Source: Actinomycetota bacterium (GTDB lineage: Bacteria; Actinomycetota; Acidimicrobiia; Acidimicrobiales; Microtrichaceae). From it: 64,000 bases of DNA. Position numbers and translations under genes: made by a program. Positions 21,078-30,294 of the stretch are shown here, one piece after another (position 1 is the first letter of the stretch; every line of letters begins with the position of its first letter). A model generated the notes under the pieces. It was not told the origin of the DNA, made no database searches, and saw nothing but the letters and a program-made list of their open reading frames with translations. The stretch is from positions 1 to 64,000 of the forward strand of contig JADJBW010000004.1 in NCBI GenBank assembly GCA_016703525.1, given 5' to 3'.

Positions 21078-21770
21078 TTACGGGAGTGACTCGAGGTCAG
21101 CGACGGTGACGAGACCCACCGACACGGCGTACTCGACGAGGCGGGCCCGCCGATTCGAGGCCAGTCGGCCGGGTTCGCCGTGCAAGCCGCGAACCCCGGC
21201 CTTGGTGAGTTTGTCGCAGACGTTGTCCAGCTTCCGGGTGAACTTGGTGATCGTCCACGCCAGGCGCGCCGCCGCCTGCGCGGACGAAGGGATGGCTGCG
21301 CTCCCCCGCCCGTTCTGACGGAGGAGCGGCTCGGCCAGCGCGACGACCAGCGCTCGCTGGTCGTCGGTCATCGGGACGTTCCCGATCGTGTGGGTTTGCA
21401 CCCGCGTGCTCGTCGGCGTCGCCTCCGGCCATGGCGACGACGTGAACAACGACTCGGTCAGTTCGACGTGCAGTTCGTAGGTCGTCGGACCCGCGGTGAA
21501 GCGGATCGCGGACCGCTCGAACACGAGCGGCAGTCGGGCGCCCGGGGCGAGCCATGCCTGGACCCGGTTGGCCTCGTCGCTCAGCGTCGCCGAGAGGGAG
21601 CCACCCAGGTTCGACAACCAGCACAGTCCGTCGACGACCGCGACTTCGAGGAACCGCCGATGGAGGTACGGGTTGTCGTCGATCGTGATGTCGCCGTCGC
21701 GCCCGATGACGACGGGTGCGTCGGGCCTGGCGACGAGCCGCTCCCCGCAGAAGTCGACTGTCACGTCCAT
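21078..21770 (-). CDS. FHA-like protein with C-terminal winged-helix-type domain
   Basis: ATG at 21770 is chosen because GGAGG lies 7-8 nt upstream. Residues ~1-100 look like an FHA sandwich (APVVIGRDGDITIDDNPYLH, then WLSNLGGS), and residues ~140-231 form a helical domain (MTDDQRALVVALAEPLLR, then AARLAWTITKFTRKLDNVCD) like the winged-helix tail of FHA-linked regulators. It lies 31 bp after the kinase gene. It could convert kinase signalling to transcription; this is inference. The 170 bp after it, to the start of the next gene, hold only the promoter at 20932-20960. Confidence 0.7.
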   Translation of the reverse strand: MDVTVDFCGERLVARPDAPVVIGRDGDITIDDNPYLHRRFLEVAVVDGLCWLSNLGGSLSATLSDEANRVQAWLAPGARLPLVFERSAIRFTAGPTTYELHVELTESLFTSSPWPEATPTSTRVQTHTIGNVPMTDDQRALVVALAEPLLRQNGRGSAAIPSSAQAAARLAWTITKFTRKLDNVCDKLTKAGVRGLHGEPGRLASNRRARLVEYAVSVGLVTVADLESLP

Positions 21771-21801
21771 CGTCCGACCTCCGTCTGCTCCCGACCACCA
21801 G

Positions 21802-23336
21802 TCATCCGACGCAGACCTCCTCCGCCGCCGCCGATTCCTCACCCTGAACCGCCGTCACGTCGGCGCATCCCGGGCCGGCCGGCACGGGGGCGGTGTACAG
21901 CATCGTCTCCTCGGCTGCCGTACCGCTCCCACCCGGATGGTCGGTCTCGGTCAGCGTGCCGTCAGCCGCGGTCCAGCGCAGGTGGAAGGTGACATGGGGC
22001 GCGTCCGCGGACGCATACGACCAGGTGACCTGGCCGGAGACGACGTCGATATCCTGGGGACGGACCACGGCCGTGCCGAGCGTCGGGATCGTGTCGTCGG
22101 CGTACTCGTCCGAGCCCCGGTCGTCGGGCGTGCCGCCTCCTGCTCCGAGGACGACGGCCATCACGACGCCCGCGGCCACGGCGGCAGCTCCGACGATCGG
22201 AAGGAGACGTACCCGGCGCGGACGATCGGCCTCGACCGCAGCCGGCGCCGACGGTGCAAACGCCGATGGATCGGCCGCCGGCAGCACCACCGACGGTTGC
22301 TCCGGTCGCGCCGGAGCAACCGGGGCCTCTCCCGACGGCACTGCGATCACGGGAAGGCCGTCGATGATCACCTCGCCGGACCGGAACTCACTCCGGTGGC
22401 GGGTCGTCCCGATGGCGCCCAGTCCGTCGGCGTGCACCTGATCGCGGTGGCGGGTGGCCCCGGCGTCGAGCGCGTCGCCGGTGGTCTCGGCCCGCGCCGT
22501 GACAGAGGATCCGCGTTGGGTCGTCTCGCTGAGTGGCGTCTTCGAGTAGCCGAGGGCCAGCTGGACGGCTTGCAGCGAATGGCCGAACTGCAGCGCGCTG
22601 GACGGGCGAGCGTCCCGGTCACGGGCCATACCCGCCAGGAGCGCCGACGCCAGCTGGGGCATCTGCCTCGTCCGGAACGCCGGTAGTGGGCCCTGCAGGG
22701 TTCGGGCGAAGACGAGGTCGTCGGTGTTCGCAGGGTTGTCGAGGCCGGGCTCGACATAGGGAGGGTGGCCCTCGATCAGTGTGTAGAGCGTGGCGGCGAG
22801 GGAGTACACGTCGCCGCGCTCATCCGGAGCGATCTCGTCGAGCACCTCGGGCGGCACCCACGGCAGGGAGAGCGCAGCCTGCTCGCCGTGGACGCCACGG
22901 GCTGCCAGACCGAAGTCGGTCAGTCCGGGCTCGTCCCACTCGCTGATCAGGATGTTGGCGGGCTTGAGATCGCGATGGAGGATGCCGACCCGGTGTGCCG
23001 AGCGCGCCACACCTTCACGCCGATGGACAACACCCGCTCGCGAGGGAGCGGGCCGGACGCGACCTCGTGCGCCAGCGACCCGCGGGGGTAGTAGGTCATG
23101 ACCACGTACGAGCGGCCGTCGCTCGTGGCTCCGTAGTCGAACACCTCGACGACGTGGGGATGTCGCGACACCGCCGCCATCGCCCGAGCCTCCGATTCGA
23201 CGAGGCCCTCGTTCAGCACCTTGACGGCGACCTGACGCTCGAGCTTCTCGTTCCAGTACAGGTAGACCTTCGAGTAGCCGCCGACTTCGATGTCGTCGAC
23301 GTAGACGTAGCCGGGGATCACGGGCGCCGTCGTCAC
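21802..23336 (-). CDS. Membrane Ser/Thr protein kinase (PknB/Pkb2-like), one frameshift
   Basis: ATG at 23336 overlaps the previous stop (ATGA). Kinase motifs: EVGGYSKVY glycine loop, catalytic Lys39 in RQVAVKVLNE, HRDLKPANIL catalytic loop, TDFGLA, and PPEVLDE in place of APE. After residue ~270 comes a linker, one membrane helix (LLPIVGAAAVAAGVVMAVVL) and a short FN3-like extracellular domain (VTWSYASADAPHVTFHLRW), rather than PASTA repeats. A frameshift near 23,000 separates the N-lobe from the catalytic loop; probably an error. Likely phosphorylates the FHA-linked proteins of the cluster and is opposed by the PP2C enzyme. Confidence 0.9.
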
Positions 23337-24746
23337 CGTGCCTTCTCCCGGGTGATCGAGATCTTGACGCCCGGCGACAGCTCGACCTCAGTGCCGATCG
23401 GCACCGAGGTGTCTTCGTGCGGGGTAAGCCGCGCCGCGGGACGGCCGGGGACGAGGATCCTCGTCCCGTTGCTCGAGCCGAGATCGGTGACCAAGACGTT
23501 CGGTCCGTCGGGCCGGAGCATGGCATGCGTGCGGGAGACGCTTTCGTCGCCCGGCCCGACCTCGACGAGATGGGGGATCTTCCCAGAGAACCGCACACCG
23601 TGGGGCGCATGGGGCGCCCGGCCCAACACGATCTCGCGGTCGAGGTCGAGCACGATGCCACCGGGGATGCGCACACGAGCGGTCGGTGCGGTCGGTGCGG
23701 CCGCTGCGGGTCCGACATCGGTGCTGGCACGGAGCGCAGCTACCTTGGCGCGCAGCTCCGGCGACATCGCCGCCGTGTGTCCGTCGCTGACAGCCCCGGC
23801 AGCAAGGTGCGGGGCGGGCGGCGGCGTCGAGGGTGCCTGTTGCGCAGCGGCGTCGTGCGGCACGCTGACGATCAGGCCCGTCGATCGCTGGTCGGCGACG
23901 AGATCATCGCGATAGCGGGTGCGGAACATCGAATCACCGAAGGGGTCGTCCGCCACGGGCGACGGGTCGTGCGCCGTCGACTCCTGGCCGGTCGGCTCCT
24001 CGGACTCGCTCGACAGGGCGGCGGGAACATCGTCCGTGGACGGGCTGTCGCCGTCGTACAGGCGGGTGTGCTCGCCGGACGGCGCGTCAACGATCACCGC
24101 AGGGACGGCACCGCGCGCGAGCGGGGGAAGGAGCTCCTCCGCCGCGGCCACCTCGGGTTGCAGATCGGGTTCCGGATCCGGTTGCGGAACGGGTTCCGGT
24201 TGCGGATCGACATCACGAGCGGGTTCGGGGTCGCTCCCGGCCGGGCCAGCGTACGGCCGAGCGACTGTCTCGCCGTGGTGCCACGAGATCGTCGACGCCG
24301 GGATCACACCGGACCGCGCACTGAACCATAGCGGGTAGTCGGCCCGATCGGCATCGTCGTCGAGGCGAGCGACGAGCGACACGACGCCGGCGAACGACTG
24401 GCCTCTCCACGTGTGAGTGCCGACGCCGGTCACGCGTTCGTGTCCACCGTCGCCGGTCCACACCTCAACGATCACCCGACCACGAACCAGCAACTCGACC
24501 TGCGCACCGTCCCAGACGACAATCGCGAACGAGGGCGCCGCGCTCACCGGCTGCATCGCGACCAGCGCGGTCAGCACGGCGTCGATGACCGTGCCCAATC
24601 CTGACTCATCGCTGATCGCCGCGATCGTCGCCAGCTCCGCGACGAGCCCCGTTGTCGGCTCGCGCTTCGTCGACGAGCGCGAGTAACGCGCCCGACACGA
24701 TAGCGACGCCCGGGCGCACCGACGCGAACCGCACCGACTCCGTCAC
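23333..24746 (-). CDS. Long FHA-domain protein (one frameshift)
   Basis: GTG at 24746 overlaps the PP2C stop (GTGA) and reads VTESVRFASVRPGVAIVSGA; a one-base break near 24,655 separates this from the long frame beginning EPTTGLVAELATIAAISDES. The N-terminal ~130 residues form a strand-rich domain of unknown type (SFAIVVWDGAQVELLVRGRV). An acidic Pro/Glu-rich linker with DPQPEPVPQPDPEP follows, then a C-terminal FHA domain (EIVLGRAPHAPHGVRFSGK; SVSRTHA; DLGSSNGTRIL). About 470 residues. Its place between phosphatase and kinase, with overlaps on both sides, marks it as part of the phosphothreonine circuit. Confidence 0.82.
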
Positions 24747-25704
24747 GACCATTCCGGCACCTCGATCAGCCCCTCAGGGCTCTCGTCGCTCACGGTCGGC
24801 GACGCTCCGTCGACGCGACGGGCCCGCGGACGTCGCTGGCGGCGACGCGGCGCCGTCCGTTCCTTGGTGGTTGCATCGGGGCTCGCCGCCACCGGCTCGA
24901 CGGCGAGCTCGCCGACGCGTTCGACGACGACCGCCGTGGCGTTGTCGAGCCCCGGTCCAGCGAGCACTTCGGCCATGAGGCGCTCGACGGCGTCGCCGGG
25001 GTCGCCTGCCGCCTGGAGAATGGCTGCAATCCGCGCATCGGGCACCTCGCCGTAGACGCCGTCTGAGCACAGGAGCAGACGCTCGCCCATACGGATGGGT
25101 CGAAACCAGAAGTCCGGCTCGACGCCGTCGCCCATCCCGAGCGCCCTCGTCACCACGTTCCGATCGGGATGCACACGCGCCATGGCGGATGTGATCGTGC
25201 CGAGGTCGACCAACTCCTGCACGTAGGAGTGGTCGACGGAGAGCTGGTGCAGCGCACCCGCCTCGTAGCTGTACGCACGGGAGTCACCCACGTTGGCGAT
25301 CACCCAACCCAGCTCGCCACCGACATCGACGACGACCGCAGCGACGACCGTCGTGCCCATATCCGCTCCCCGACGGCGGCGGCCTGAATCGCCTCGTGCA
25401 CCCCCAGGAGTGTGGCCATCACAGCGTCGCTGTCGGCCGGGTGGGTGGCTCCTTCGCTGGTGCCGAGCGCGGCGAGACCCGCTGCGGCGAGGCCGCTGGC
25501 CACGTCACCGCGGGCATGGCCGCCCATACCGTCGATCACTGCGAAAACGGGCGGGCTGAGGACGAGATCGTCCTCGTTGACCTGTCGGGCATTGCCGACG
25601 TGGGTGCTGCCTCCCCATCGGAGTTCGGTGTCGCCGACAGCGGCGGAACCCCGGTCGACGACTGCGGCACGCGCCGCTCGGTTCTCTCCCGCACTCCTCG
25701 CCAT
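24743..25704 (-). CDS. PP2C-type Ser/Thr protein phosphatase (one frameshift)
   Basis: MARSAGENRAARAAVVDRGS start at 25704. Metal-site motifs VNEDDL and VFAVIDGMGGHARGDVASG, then after a frameshift near 25,360 MGTTVVAAVVVDVGG, VIANVGDSRAY, LLLCSDGVYGEV and GLDNATAVVVE, the complete PP2C core, followed by a basic tail (RRRQRRPRARR). It dephosphorylates kinase targets (family knowledge). First gene of the first transcription unit, with a leaderless-type -10 box just before the ATG. An IS256-type remnant lies just upstream. Confidence 0.9.
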
Positions 25705-25710
25705 CGCCGC

Positions 25711-25716
25711 ACAATA
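25711..25716 (-). promoter_or_regulatory. -10 box of a likely leaderless PP2C transcript
   Basis: TATTGT on the minus strand ends 6 nt before the ATG at 25704, the spacing expected when transcription begins on the start codon. No ribosome site and no clear -35 box. Confidence 0.4.
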
Positions 25717-25879
25717 GCGGAATGACGTGGCGCCGCCTCCAAACACCCGTACGGCTTCGGCGACGCCCTGGTCCGGACGAAATGAACTCCTACCTCGGGC
25801 GTGTCAGACGCTCCCTTGTCAAGCCGCGATGTTGACGGGGAGTTCTCGGCGCTGTTGTTCGTCTTTCCACATGGGCAGA

Positions 25880-26924
25880 ACTCCCGCAACGGCACCCGTT
25901 CGAAAACGGTGCTGACCGAGGTCGGCCCGTTGAGATCGACGTGCCCCGCGATCGCGACGGCAGCTTCGACCCGAAGCTGGTGCGCAAACGCCAGCGCCGG
26001 TTGCACGGTGTCGACGAGATGGTCATCTCGCTCACGGCGAAGGGCCTCACCACCGGCGAGGTCCAAGCGCACCTGGCCGAGGTGTACGGCACCGACATGA
26101 GCCGCGAGCAGGTCTCCAAGATCACCGACGCGATCTTGGGGGAGATGGCCGAATGGCAGACCCGACCCCTCGAACGCGTCTACCCGGTCGTGTTCATCGA
26201 CGCGATGGTCGTCAAGATCCGCGACGGCCAGGTCGCGAACCGGCCCATCTACACGGCGATCGGTGTCACTGTCGACGGCAAACGCGACATCCTCGGCTTG
26301 TGGGCCGGCACCGGCGGTGAGGGCGCCAAGTTCTGGTTACAGGTGCTCACCGAGATCAAGAACCGGGGCGTCGACGACGTGTGCATCGTGTGCTGCGACG
26401 GATTGAAGGGGTTGCCCGACTCGATCGAGGCGACGTGGCCGCTCGCCGTGGTTCAGACGTGCGTGCTGCACTTGATCCGCAACACGTTCCGCCTCGCCAG
26501 CCGCGCCGACTGGGATCGCATGGCCAAGGACCTCCGGCCGGTCTACACCGCTGTCAACGAGGAACAGGCGAAAGCCAAGCTGGCGGAGTTCCACGACACG
26601 TGGGGCGACCGCTACCCCGCCATCAAGGGCCTCTGGGACAACGCGTGGCCAGAGTTCATCCCGTTCCTCGACTACTCCGTCGAGATCCGCCGGGTCATCT
26701 ACTCGACCAACGCGATCGAGTCGCTCAACGCGAGGATGCGCCGGGCGACCCGAGCGAGGGGGCACTTCCCCAACGAGCTGGCCGCGCTCAAGTGCCTCTA
26801 CCTGACGATCCGCAGCCTCGACCCCACCGGCAAGGGAGCACACCGCTGGATGAACCGCTGGAAACCAGCCCTCAACGCCTTCGCCATCACCTTCGGCGAC
26901 CGACTCTTCCCCACCAACAACTAA
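25880..26924 (+). pseudogene. IS256-family transposase, 5'-truncated with one frameshift
   Basis: The unbroken part (25941-26924) encodes the DDE core of an IS256-type enzyme: VFIDAMVVKIRDGQVANRPI (first Asp), VCCDGLKGLPDSIEATWPLA (second Asp) and YSTNAIESLNARMRRATRAR with the Glu. Just upstream NSRNGTRSKTVLTEVGP is in another frame, and the missing base is in the CCCGTTGAGATC stretch near 25,930. The usual first ~75 residues are absent. The right end probably lies near 26,960 (ACACCGTTCTCTTGACGC). The 175 bp between 25,705 and 25,880 hold the PP2C promoter and a 9-bp inverted repeat (GGGAGTTCT/AGAACTCCC), nothing else recognised. Confidence 0.85.
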
Positions 26925-26949
26925 CAACCGCCACGACCAGTTACACCGT

Positions 26950-27185
26950 TCTCTTGACGCTAATGATGGTGGCGTCTTCGGTGAGGGTTCGGTCTGACCC
27001 CTCGACTCTGACTGGCTTCGTGCCTTGCAGGCTGATCTGTCGGCTGGGCTCTCGCCGGAGACGCGCACCAACCGGTCGGGCGAACGTGACCTCATAGGAG
27101 CCTTGCGCAGCGTCCTTAGCGTCCTGTCCGCCGTCCCGGCTGGTGGTGCCGTCCCACTGAACAAGAAGGAAGGCAGGCATCAAGC
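26950..27185 (+). ncRNA. Predicted bridge RNA region in the left end of the IS110 element
   Basis: About 235 bp of non-coding DNA lie between the IS256-type right end and the IS110 transposase. IS110-group elements, with the transposase in this orientation, carry a structured bridge RNA of ~150-200 nt in the 5' non-coding end that pairs with target and donor. Size and place fit; I could not fold it reliably or define the guide loops. Confidence 0.4.
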
Positions 27186-28430
27186 ATGGTCGAACAACAC
27201 GATGTTGTCATCGGCGGAGTCGACACCCACAAGGACCTCCACGTCGCAGCGGTACTCGATAGCGCCGGGCGACTCTTGGGCACGGCGAGCTTCGCGGCGA
27301 ACCCGGCGGGGTATCAGCAGCTACTCGAGTGGATGGGTTCGTTCGGGGCCGTGGAGCGCGTCGGGGTCGAAGGCACCGGCAGCTACGGCGCTGGTCTCGC
27401 CCGGCACCTCGCGGTGGCCGAGGTCGAGGTCGTCGAAGTGAATCGGCCGAACCGACAGATGCGACGATCCCGCGGCAAGAACGACACGATCGACGCCGAA
27501 GCAGCCGCACGTGCCGCGCTCAACGGTCAGGCCACCGCCGCACCCAAGGCTCGCGATGGGATCGTCGAGTCGATCCGGGTGTTGCGCATCGCGTTCCGTT
27601 CGGCCCGTTCCACCAGGGCGATGATCAGCGTGCAAATCCGCGACCTCGTGGTGTGCGCTCCTGACGGACTTCGGGCTGTGATGGAGCCGCTGGAGACCGC
27701 CCAGCGTGTCGAGAAGGCAGCGCGGTTCCGCCCCGGGACTGTCGCCGATCCCACCGAAGCCACCCGCGCCGCGATGCGGTCCTTGGCGCGCCGCTACCAG
27801 GCGCTCACTGGCGAACTCGACGTGCTTCGAGCCCAACTCGACGAGCTCACCGTTCAAGCGAACCCGGCGCTTCGCGCCTCGAAAGGCGTCGGCGCGGACG
27901 TGGCATCGATCCTGCTTATCGCTGCGGGCGACAACCCGCAACGACTCCGCTCAGACGCGGCGTTCGCGGCGATGTGCGGCGCTTCCCCGATCGAAGCGTC
28001 ATCGGGGCGCACCGTTCGACACCGACTCAACCAAGGCGGCAACCGCCAGGCGAACCACGCGCTCTGGCGCATCGCCATGGTCCGGCTCTCCACCGACCCA
28101 GCCACGAAGGCCTACGCCGAACGACGCCGAGCCGAGGGCAAGACCAGCCGCGAGATCATCCGCTGCCTCAAGCGCTACATCGCCCGCGAGATCTTCGGGC
28201 TGCTCACCAAGGAACACCACGTACCCGACACCACAGACCTGCGACCCACCCGCCACGCTGCCGGCATCACCCTCCAGAACGCCGCAGACCACCTCAACAC
28301 GTGGCCAGCACGCATTAGCGAACTCGAACGCGGACTCCGCCGCAACGACGAACTCGAGCACCGCTACCGCGACTGGCTCACCACCCAGATCGCCGCTTGA
28401 CACGCGATAGGAGCATCAGACCCCGCCGTA
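26960..28430 (+). mobile_element. Intact IS110-type insertion sequence (approximate ends)
   Basis: Contains the transposase and its 5' non-coding region. IS110 elements lack clear terminal repeats and leave little or no target duplication, so the ends are estimates: left just after the IS256-type end near 26,960, right within ~30 bp of the transposase stop. Confidence 0.55.
27186..28400 (+). CDS. IS110-family transposase (recombinase), intact
   Basis: 404 residues, full family length. N-terminal RuvC-like DEDD domain: VVIGGVDTHKDLHVAAV (Asp), VGVEGTGSYGAGLARHL (Glu), GKNDTIDAEAAARAAL (Asp pair). C-terminal Tnp_Tra2 domain: ALRASKGVGADVASILLIAA, SDAAFAAMCGASPIEASSGR with the catalytic Ser region, and RLNQGGNRQANHALWRIAMV. 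Start ATG 27186 has AAGGAAGGCAGG upstream. It lies directly after the IS256 remnant, and the element ends soon after its stop. Probably active. Confidence 0.95.
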   Translation: MVEQHDVVIGGVDTHKDLHVAAVLDSAGRLLGTASFAANPAGYQQLLEWMGSFGAVERVGVEGTGSYGAGLARHLAVAEVEVVEVNRPNRQMRRSRGKNDTIDAEAAARAALNGQATAAPKARDGIVESIRVLRIAFRSARSTRAMISVQIRDLVVCAPDGLRAVMEPLETAQRVEKAARFRPGTVADPTEATRAAMRSLARRYQALTGELDVLRAQLDELTVQANPALRASKGVGADVASILLIAAGDNPQRLRSDAAFAAMCGASPIEASSGRTVRHRLNQGGNRQANHALWRIAMVRLSTDPATKAYAERRRAEGKTSREIIRCLKRYIAREIFGLLTKEHHVPDTTDLRPTRHAAGITLQNAADHLNTWPARISELERGLRRNDELEHRYRDWLTTQIAA

Positions 28431-30179
28431 CGTCTGATTGACGATCCTCGGAGCAGTGGGGGCCGAGCGGAGGTAACCAGTCAGGTGTGATCGCGCGGTG
28501 TGTGATGGTCCAGCACGTTCCGCGCGACTGGCGGTAGACCGTGGGATGTGGGTGCGGTCGAACGGATCGGGGTGTTGGAAGCCGGGGACCAGGGCCGCGA
28601 GATGGCCGCGCACCGATGTCGTGCGTGTCGGCGACGTCCCTGGCGGGGAAGCCGAGTTGCGCGGCGCCGTGACTGGTCGGTTGGCTAGCGCCGCAGGTTG
28701 TGGCTGAGGCCGAGTTAGATCGGAGTTAGATCCGGTGTCGGTCGAACGGTCCGGACGGGGACCGAGTTCCAGGATTGCGCTTGGCTGCGGCGGTCGTCGG
28801 AACCCGGCGATCTGGCTGTTCGCCTGTGCTTGTGGGGCGGTGGCGGGGTCCCAGGATTCGTGAGAATTCCCAGGGTTCTGCTGATCTGACACCACCACCG
28901 CCGCATCCGTCGCCACCGCCACCGTCACCGCCCGATCGAGGCGCCGCATCGCCTCCCACAGGCCGGGCTCGTCGACGGTGGTGAAGCACAGGCGGATCCG
29001 CGGGTCGGGTGCATCGTCGGAGCGGAACACCGACCCCGGCACGAACGCCATCCCCTGGTCGAGTGCCGCAGCGAGCACCGGCGTGGCGTCGTCCACGTCG
29101 CGCACGCGCGCCCACACGAACATGCCGCCATCGGGGTCGTCGACCTCCAATCGGTCGCCCAGCACCGATCTCGCCGCGGCGACGAGCGCCTCCGAGCGGG
29201 CGCGGTAACAGGCCCGCACCGCCGACAGGTGTCGGTCGAGGAAGGGCTCATCGGCCAACAGGTCGGCGGCGATGCGCTGATCGAGCGTGGCGGTATGCAG
29301 GTCGACCGACTGCTTCGCGACCACCAACTCGTCGCGCCACGCCAGCGGAGCGACGATCCACCCGACGCGCAGCCCCGGAGCGATCACCTTCGACACCGTG
29401 CCGAGCGACGCGGCGAATTCGGTCCGGCAGCGAAGCCGGGCCAGGGTCGGGCCGCGCCACCGAAGCCGCCCGTACGGGTCGTCCTCGACGATCAGGAAGC
29501 CGTACCGCTCGGCGAGCGAAGCCAGGTGATCGCGGCGGGCGTCGCTCAACGTCGACCCGGAGGGGTTCGACAGGTCGGTCACGACCGACACGAGTCGCGG
29601 GCGGATTCCGGCGGCGAGGTGCTCGGCGAGCAGGTCGGTCCGCATGCCGTCGCGGTCGCCGGCGATCGGCAGAAGCCGGGCGCCGTTGGAGCGGAACGCC
29701 TGGATCGCACCGAGGTACCCCGGCTGCTCGACGGCCACGACTTCGCCGGGACGCACGCCGACGCGGGCGAGCAGGTCGAGACCCTGCTGCGAACCGGTCG
29801 TCACGACGACGCGCTCGGGTTCGACCCCCTCGCTCGCAGCGATCACGTCGCGCAGCTCGGCGAGCCCCTCGGTCGGGGCGTATTGAAGTGAGCGGCTGGG
29901 CGAGTCGGCCAACGCTCGCTGCGCCGCCGCGGCGATCCGCTCCGCCGGCAACAGCGCAGGGTCGGGCAGCCCGCCGGCCAGCGACAGCATGCCGGGACGC
30001 TCCGTCAGTCGCAGGAGGTCGCGGATCGCCGACGATGGGGCGAGGGACGGGTGCGGCACCGGGAACGCGTGGGCGGCACCGGAACGAGCAGCCGGGTTCG
30101 CTGCGGTGATCGGGTTCGCTGCGGTGATCGGGGGAGCCGCGGCGGCCGGAGGAGCTGCGGTGATCGGAGTCGACGACAT
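28416..30179 (-). CDS. PLP-dependent fold-I aminotransferase (LysN/MocR-type) with abnormal C-terminal extension
   Basis: ATG 30179. After a Pro/Ala-rich head with the repeat PITAANP, the aminotransferase core begins SSAIRDLLRLTERPGMLSLA. It shows TTGSQQGLDLLARV, LSNPSG, VEDDPYGRLRW and the PLP lysine in SLGTVSKVIAPGLRVGW, ending about LWEAMRRLDRAV near 28,930. This class acts on 2-aminoadipate, aromatic or branched-chain amino acids; the substrate cannot be told. The frame then runs another ~170 low-complexity residues to a stop at 28416 next to the IS110 right end. The natural stop was probably lost to a frameshift or to the IS insertion. Divergent from the XRE regulator, which may control it. 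Confidence 0.8.
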   Translation of the reverse strand: MSSTPITAAPPAAAAPPITAANPITAANPAARSGAAHAFPVPHPSLAPSSAIRDLLRLTERPGMLSLAGGLPDPALLPAERIAAAAQRALADSPSRSLQYAPTEGLAELRDVIAASEGVEPERVVVTTGSQQGLDLLARVGVRPGEVVAVEQPGYLGAIQAFRSNGARLLPIAGDRDGMRTDLLAEHLAAGIRPRLVSVVTDLSNPSGSTLSDARRDHLASLAERYGFLIVEDDPYGRLRWRGPTLARLRCRTEFAASLGTVSKVIAPGLRVGWIVAPLAWRDELVVAKQSVDLHTATLDQRIAADLLADEPFLDRHLSAVRACYRARSEALVAAARSVLGDRLEVDDPDGGMFVWARVRDVDDATPVLAAALDQGMAFVPGSVFRSDDAPDPRIRLCFTTVDEPGLWEAMRRLDRAVTVAVATDAAVVVSDQQNPGNSHESWDPATAPQAQANSQIAGFRRPPQPSAILELGPRPDRSTDTGSNSDLTRPQPQPAALANRPVTAPRNSASPPGTSPTRTTSVRGHLAALVPGFQHPDPFDRTHIPRSTASRAERAGPSHTARSHLTGYLRSAPTAPRIVNQTYGGV

Positions 30180-30294
30180 CGAACGAGCACACCACCGACG
30201 CGCCGGCGGCACCAGTGCTGGCGGAACAGGGGATCGCCATGGGTAGGAGCGGCACCACCACCCTCGGCGCCGCCTCGTGTGGTTCGATGGCACC

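Noticed and set aside
2361..25704. Classical five-component ESX locus
   Set aside because: I looked for EccB, EccD (multi-helix plus ubiquitin-like), EccE and a mycosin protease; none is present. The motor is of EssC type.
25840..25883. 9-bp inverted repeat GGGAGTTCT/AGAACTCCC taken as IS256 terminal repeats
   Set aside because: The right copy lies within the transposase coding sequence, so the pair cannot be the ends of the element.
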